In this document: positions 57,422 to 64,000 of the stretch, piece by piece
Layout of the letters: every line of letters starts with the position of its first letter
Position numbering within the stretch: position 1 is the first letter of the stretch
Origin: Flammulina velutipes
Lineage: Eukaryota > Basidiomycota > Agaricomycetes > Agaricales > Physalacriaceae
NCBI GenBank assembly: GCA_011800155.1
Contig: CM022370.1
Span: 1,488,001 to 1,552,000 of the forward strand
DNA length: 64,000 nt
Reading direction: 5' to 3'
Position numbers and translations under genes: made by a program
Notes under the pieces: model-generated
What the model saw: the letters and a program-made list of their open reading frames with translations, nothing else
Databases searched by the model: none
Told to the model about the DNA's origin: nothing

Positions 57422-60400
57422 TTACACCATCTCCGCAATCGTTTCCCTGACTGCTTGCTCAAATTCAGAAACGAGTCCTTCTAGCTCCAATTCATCCATC
57501 AACCTCGCGTTGCATTTTATCGCCAGTCCTAGCGCATTCTTCTCTGCATTCAATACGACGTCCACATAGATACCGGCCTAATAAACGTCAGCTTCGTTTT
57601 TCCGCATTTCGTGTGCTGCGCCACTCACATCTGGAACATAAGAACAGTCCAAAGAGTTCACGGACGACCGGACTTCGAACGGCACATTCGAAAGATAATC
57701 GGATGGTACACCGACCTGATATACGGGTCAACCAAGAACACCTGCTTGCAAAAAGAAATGACGCACACTATAGCTCTCCAAGAATGAATCGCCCCGCCTG
57801 ATACTTCGTATCTTGTCACCATGCCACAACAAGTTGACAAAGATGTTAAATAATGGGCCATCTTGTCCAATCAGCATTCCCAAATTTCGCAAGTCGCTCT
57901 GCTCGTATCTTGTGCGCTTCCCAAGTTGCTCCTGGATATATCTCGCTGCCTTATTTCCATCCCCAGGTTGCTGTTGCGCCGGTATCTGCATGGGAAGTAC
58001 ATTGACGCATGGGCCAGCAAGAATATCGAGTGCTTCAAAAGACGATGCACGGCCTGTATGGTACACGCCGATGATGGGCGAGTCGACGAGGGTGAGACGG
58101 TTGGCAATCCGGCCCCACGCAGCGAGCACGGCTGCTTGAAGGCTCGCTCCTGCAGCTTGGCACGTGTCATTGAGGGAATCTGCTGAAATTACGACTTCTG
58201 ACGCTCGGACGAAGGATTGTCTCAGCTCTGGCACGTCGTGTTTGCGTGCGACAAGTGTCGGTACCGAGCCAGCCAGCTCTGCTTGCCAAAACGCGTTCTG
58301 GGCTTCTTCGTCTGTCGAATCGTGCACATGTTGGACGAAGTCTGAGAAAGTCTGGACACTCTTGCACGCCGATCCTTCGTATAAGGCAGTCAAATCAGCA
58401 ATCATCTGTGGGACGGACCAAGCATCTAACATAACGGTTAAGGTAAATCCGTGACCTCGTCAAACGCGACATACCATATGTAGCATGATGCAGGGAGAGC
58501 AAAAGCGCGAAATGTTGACCAACGCGGACAAGCGTCGCTCGGGCAGGAGGAGTATACAGGTCCGAAGGTTTGAGATACTCTACTTGCACCTGTTCCGTGA
58601 CGTGCTGATGGAAATCTCCGTCAAATTCGACAACACTCCAGTCACATTGGCTACTAGGTCCAGGAGCAGTGAAAGCAACCTGGATCACGGACGAGGGGGA
58701 GGTCGCGACGAAGGCGGTTCGCAAAATCGAATGTCGGACTTTGAGCTGTTCCCAAGCGGAGTGTAAACGTTTCACGTCGACAGATGTGCCGATTTTGTAG
58801 GTAAAGACGGGCTGGTATGATGTCCCTCCCGATTTGAGCCACGCAGCAAGATGGTAATGTTGACCCTGAGTATCGTGTTATCTTCCGATGTTTTATGGGT
58901 GAAGAGAAAACTCACTGCAAGAACAGGGAGAACACTTTCAACCAGTGTCTCGTCAACCCCCAAGATGTTCAAGGCACGGTTGCGCTCTTCATCAGAAACC
59001 AATACCTTGGAGAGTTTCCGTGTAGAGGGGGCGAGAGCTTGTAAGTCGTAAGCGGTCGCTATTCCACTGATGGTCTCCCCCACGAAAATGTCAGCAACAG
59101 AAAGCTCAAGACCATATTCTGAGCGACATCTCGCGGCGACTTGAATTGCCGCGACCGAGTCCAGTCCAAGTGCATATAGTGGTGTGTCCAGACCAATCTT
59201 CTGCGCAGGTACGTTGGTGACAAGGGAGAAGACAGTGCACAAAGTCTGCTCCGTTGTAGAGCGATGTCGGCCTGATATGGTAGATATGGGTTGGCTCGCG
59301 CGCTTAACAGATACGTTGGGCGACGGTGAAGCGACAACGTCCCGAAGCTCAGGAGGAAACGCAGTGACACATACGTCAGGTTGATGAACGATGTTCAGGA
59401 ATGCGTCTCGGAAGGTGTTAACAACCGATTGCAGGCCTTCTTGGGAGAGCACGTCTCCTCGACATCCGCTACGAACTTGAATCTGGTTGCCGGAGTGAAT
59501 GATTTCGATGTTAACAGGGTACTGTTGACAAAACGTTAATTATTGTTATCCCGTATGAGAAAGTCTGTCACCTGAGCTGACGATGCTTCTTCGGATATCC
59601 GGTATGCAGACCATAAACCAGCACGCGCTTCACTGTGCTCTGCGCCTTGCTGGAAGACGAAAAGTGTGTCGAAGAGCGCGTCTCCACAGGCTGCTTCCAT
59701 ACGCCAATCTCTTTGAATTTGCCGCAAGGGAGTGTGCTGTCGGGGTTCCGATTGGATATTAAACTCGTGCTGAGCCTGAGCAGCTTCAGCGTTCGACCAA
59801 GTCGGGTCGGACAGAGTGAAACGGAACGGTATTGTGCTAGTAAGAGGTAAGTCAACAATATATCAATTTGAACGAACACTGACTTGAACAAGGGCCCACT
59901 TGCTCGCAAACTATCATCCATTTCGATGGATCGACCAGCCACGACTTGTCCGAAAACAACATCTATACTGCTAGTAAGAGTGGCAAGAATCTTTCCCCTG
60001 TGGGTCGGTAGTCAATAAAATGTGACGAATTAATCAAAAGGCTTACCATGCAAGTAAAGCGATGGCTTGTACAGTCACACCCATATTCCTTACGCAATCT
60101 AAAGAGCCTGACGGGAAGGGGATTTCTGTTCTAGCCAAGTGCGTCGTAGTTCCGGATCCGGATAACTTTGGTAATGAACAAGGGGTAAATCCAGACAGAC
60201 GTTGTTGCCAAAAGCTATCTGTATCTTGAGAGCTTTGTAGGATATAGGGCACCGCTGTCGTGAATTGAGGGCGAGGAGCAGGGGTTAAACCCTGATAAGC
60301 AGTAGCGACATCCTCCAAGATGTAAGAGATCGACATTCCATCGTACAAACTAAAAATGGTTTGAGCCTCTGATTACAAACGAAATCCAATATAGCGCACC

Positions 60401-63400
60401 AGTGATGGATAACCGCTATGAGAACCGTCGTATTTGGTGCTCTCACGAGGTGGAACGACGTGGGTGGAGCTCGGAAACTAGTTTCGTCCCGGAATGCTAC
60501 AGTTTTCTCGATGCGTTGTGCGACACGCTTTAGTTCTTCGTCCGAGCTAACGTCGTATTCTTGCCATTTGATCGGAGCAAGACGGTGGACAGCCCCAATC
60601 CAAGGGTAGCGTGTGTCGTCTGTAGCTATGAACGAGCAACGGAGGATATCGGTGCAGTCGATGACCGTCTCCCATGCCTTCCGGAGGGCGCCAGTCGATA
60701 CGTCCACGCCAAGACGAAGAGCATGATGAACGGTATAAAGGTCACCGTCTTGGCTGATGCTTTGAACGAGCATACCAGTCTGAAGAGGAGTTGCCGGAAA
60801 TATCCCAGTAATGGTATCTTGTTCAGCAAGAAGCGGTATCTTATCCAGATACTTCTCTTGCAATGCATCATATACTTCAGCGTATTCCCGTTGGACATGT
60901 TCGCCAATGGACGAAGATATGTTAATCCTCAGGAATTGTGCAAGAGCCCCTACACAAGGATTCTGCATGACAGCAAACGCAGGAACATGAAAGCCTTCAT
61001 CCCTGAGACGTTGCGCAAGACGGATGCTGGTGATGGAGTCGATACCCAACTGAACGAAAGGAGTCTCTTTGGCCACGAGATGTGTTTCCACTTCGCACAG
61101 TTCAACGACGATGCCTTGTATGAAAAGTTCTTCAGCGGTCCAAGTATCGGAGTAAGAAGGCAAAGTTCGCTTCGGGATGTTGGATTCCGACGTGGTCTGT
61201 CCTCGTACCGTTTGGTGGGGATCCCGAAGAAGGTCTTCCATACGAGATAGTAAACGCTTCATAGATGCCGATGATAGGAATGAAGAGACGTGGCCAGCTC
61301 GAAGGATAATGACATCTGATTCGGTATTGGCCTCCACAGCAACGGCCATGGGATACTAGTAACAATGAGAACCGTGACATCAGTTGTAACGACACAGTGC
61401 GGACTTACGTCTAGCGACGCTTTGCTCTCAGCAGATGACCACAGCCCATGTTTTTGAGGTGCTTCTCCCTTCGTGAAGCTAAAGAGAGTGTTGAAAAGTG
61501 ACTCCGACCCGAGCCAACGTTGAATGTGTCGTAAAGAAGTGTGTTGGTACTCAAAGACAGAAGTCGTCTCGGCTTGGCATTGGTGGGTGATATCAACGAA
61601 CAGGCGAGACGCCTTGGTGCGTACTCGCACAGGGACCGTCGTAATACAAGGCACTGCCAGAGAGTAAATAAAAGCCGACAGTTGCAAGACAATTTGCCCA
61701 TACCAAGCATTGTATCTATGTCATTCACCAATATAGCACGACCGGACAGAACGACACCGAAAACCTTGAACATCGTAAGCGACCATAAAGACATGAGAAC
61801 CCAAGGAAGCACTCACAGGATCGGGAATCGTATGTAGTTCTCCCAACGCGACTCCAAAGGCAGTCATCAAGAGCATGTGAACGTTCAGATTCAGCGCTCG
61901 CGATGTACGCTCTAGCTCGGATAGTGTCAAGCACATCTGGACCTCGTGGTGCACTGGAACACCATTCCCCACATCGGTAACAATGGAGTGTGTAGGAGCA
62001 TCCTGCAGATAATCGACGAAAAATGCTTGGGCAGCTTCCTCGGACCGGGAGTATACATAATCCAAGAGCCGGCTTATGGGAGGTCTTGCAACGTTGAAAG
62101 AGCCCTCGTATCGTGCACGAACCTCTGACAAAAGCATTGGCAGAGACTCGCCTAACTTCTGGTAAGCACCGAACGCAGAAGATACGCCAATCGACTTACC
62201 GTCATAAAGAGCATGATGCATAGTCAGAACAACGTATGCTGGTCCATCTTTCGCAGAGTAGAACGATAGTCTGATCGGAGGCTGGTTACCAATGTTAGCG
62301 ACGACGTCCTCTTCAATTGAAGGTAGGGTTGAGCGAATTGTGACAATAGGATCGTCCACCAAGTCGTCCACGATGTTCCACTTCAGGGGACTGCTTCCAA
62401 GCACGACTTGATAGATATTTCGTTCGCCGGCAAAAAAGCAGGTCCGTAGTATGTCGTTGGCACATATGGTATCGTTGAACGCTGTCCGCAAGCGAGCTGG
62501 GTCGACGGCACCTAAACGTAGAGTGAAATGATTCACGTAGATAGGTTGCACGGAATTCAGTGTACGTGCAACTAAACCTTCTTGAAGAGGTAGTGCGCGC
62601 CAGATATGTTGTACGTCGAGACCTGGCAAAACCTGACGTATCTGGTCCATCAACGCCTGGTCGGCCGAGATATTGACAACACGCGTCTGAGTGTTCCTGC
62701 TGGATTGTGTCGATTTAGCTAGAGTTTCCAACGTCGGGCCCGCCAGAATGACATGAGGAGGTATCAAGAATCCGGACGCCTTCAATCGGAAGCTCAACGA
62801 GATCGCTGTGAGTGAATCCACACCAAGTTCCAAAGTCGATGTCTCGGAATGGATGGCTGATTCAGGAATTCCGGTGGAGGAGCTAAGGACGCTACGAATC
62901 TTCTCCTCTGTGGGACCAAGTGGTCGAGCTGGACCTTTCTTCTGCTCATGGCTGCGTAACTTTTCCGGAGAAAGGCTTACAAACAACCGTCTGAGTGCCT
63001 TTGTGTCCGGTCTACCAGAAACCACATGCGCAAGTGGTATCATGTCAAGAGGGATAACGATGTCAGGAGAGTGTCGAGAATTGCGTTTGCGACAAAGAGT
63101 CTGCAAAGAGATCGCCATCGAGGAGTCAATTTCGTTGATAGATGCGTATTGAGCTTGGAAAGGGTTCCAAGACCTGGAAACGAACGTCACAGTGTAGCTG
63201 AGCACTTCCTGGGGGTGATCCATAGACATTGAATGCATGTTTAGCGGCTGGAGTGACAATGCTTGGACTGCCTGCGACACTTTCGACCCCTTGACACCAT
63301 CGACAAGGAGATCGTCGCCATAACCAAAGTGTTGTATGGTCTGATAAGTTAGAACTGATAAATTTCTGTTTTTCAAGGGAGATACAGGACTGACATTGTT

Positions 63401-64000
63401 AGCCAGAACACGAGCTAGTATTCCCGTATTCCACAGGCGTCCATGAACAGTTTCGATAACGCTGTCTCGTGTTTTCCGCAGATAGTGAGCGAACATTGGA
63501 TCACCACTAATGTACAGTTCCTGAGAAATCTCAGAAAGACTGTCGACTGAAAGATAAGGACATACACCGATCTCTCCTCGCATAGCAGGTTTCAATGTCC
63601 CAGAGCGCATTACGAATCCAGTATAAGGGGCCAAAAGTGCTCCGATCATTCTGGTCGGTGCAGGGAGGCGTCGATGTGTGGCAAATATCCCGGAAGTCTC
63701 TGTACGAGAGTGTGAGAAGCCTGGATAGAGAGGACAGTTCTTTCTTACCAGTAAAGCCAAACAGCTAGGTGGATATTTGAGATATTTGAACAGATGGAAA
63801 CAAGATCTTACTCACAGATAGAACACTGAGGTTGCTTGACTTCTCGTCCTGTTGGATTGTAATGTTATTGGGGTAATGACCTGGTTGAGTTAGATCGATA
63901 TCATCACTGAAAAGGACGCTGATAATACCTAGGACTAATGCGCAGCGTAGTTTGGGCACGTCTTGTGATCGTACACCTTCTCCTTGGAGCCACGCACTCG
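57422..64000 (-). CDS. Nonribosomal peptide synthetase, siderophore (ferrichrome/basidioferrin) type, 5' part outside window
   Basis: Multidomain enzyme, probably assembling N-hydroxyornithine-derived siderophores. From the right edge: the end of an A domain (LFGFTETSGIF, RGEIGELYISGDPMFAHYLR, GRLWNTGILARVL, ending VVSGRPDTKALRRLF), then T1 (LELGVDSLTAISL, about 62790-62850), C1 (HHALYDG near 62210), T2 (LGIDSITSIRLAQRL near 61030), C2 (HHCLYDG, split by an intron at about 60400-60350), T3 (LGLDSVAAIQVAARC near 59150) and C3 (HHATYDAW near 58430-58480), ending EGLVSEFEQAVRETIAEMV with TAA 57422-57424. One A domain with repeated T-C pairs is the layout of basidiomycete hydroxamate siderophore synthetases. 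No terminal TE or reductase domain is present. About fifteen short introns. Confidence 0.85.

Noticed and set aside
1..64000. CRISPR arrays, intact transposons, rRNA
   Set aside because: No regularly spaced repeats, transposase or reverse transcriptase ORFs, or rRNA-like sequence were noticed on reading.

Overview
The window is nuclear DNA of a filamentous basidiomycete, most likely an agaricomycete. Almost every gene is cut by short GT-AG introns (about 45-75 nt), the genes lie close together on both strands, and the content fits: phenylalanine ammonia-lyase, a single-A-domain siderophore-type NRPS, an ENA-type Na+ ATPase, Zn2Cys6 regulation and several agaricomycete-type families. I rebuilt exons by eye from splice sites and family motifs. 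No tRNA, rRNA, CRISPR array or intact transposon was seen.

Layout, left to right. (1) 1-13.6 kb is core cell biology: COG2 (runs off the left edge), a hemerythrin-like protein, a complex I B12-type subunit, DNA topoisomerase I, an unnamed conserved family starting MGQRHQAF, an iron-type alcohol dehydrogenase and a mitochondrial MMT-like cation diffusion facilitator. (2) 14-31.4 kb holds phenylalanine ammonia-lyase, a NIPA-like Mg2+ transporter, TFIIH subunit SSL1, an APH-fold kinase, a probable Nse6/CANIN protein, RAD10/ERCC1, a class II histone deacetylase with Arb2 domain and an orphan multi-pass membrane protein. (3) 31.5-45.1 kb is the accessory stretch. It has three PARP-like genes (A, B, C), a NADAR-domain ADP-ribose glycosidase, two related NTPase-like genes (one with a damaged P-loop, one truncated and frame-broken), and a zinc-cassette protein sharing the Cys repeat of PARP-A and PARP-B. 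One housekeeping gene, ARPC2, is embedded in it. (4) 45.5-53.3 kb returns to core genes: ENA-type ATPase, YIP1, NSA2 (with a 6-nt micro-exon) and a PIN4-type parvulin. (5) 53.7-64 kb carries a Zn2Cys6 transcription factor and an NRPS with the order A(partial)-T-C-T-C-T-C, as expected of a basidiomycete hydroxamate siderophore synthetase.

The most unusual part is region 3. ADP-ribose writer-like proteins, a putative eraser and a shared zinc cassette sit within 14 kb next to decaying NTPase paralogs. This looks like a fast-evolving ADP-ribosylation locus. The domain identities come from the sequence; any joint function is inference.
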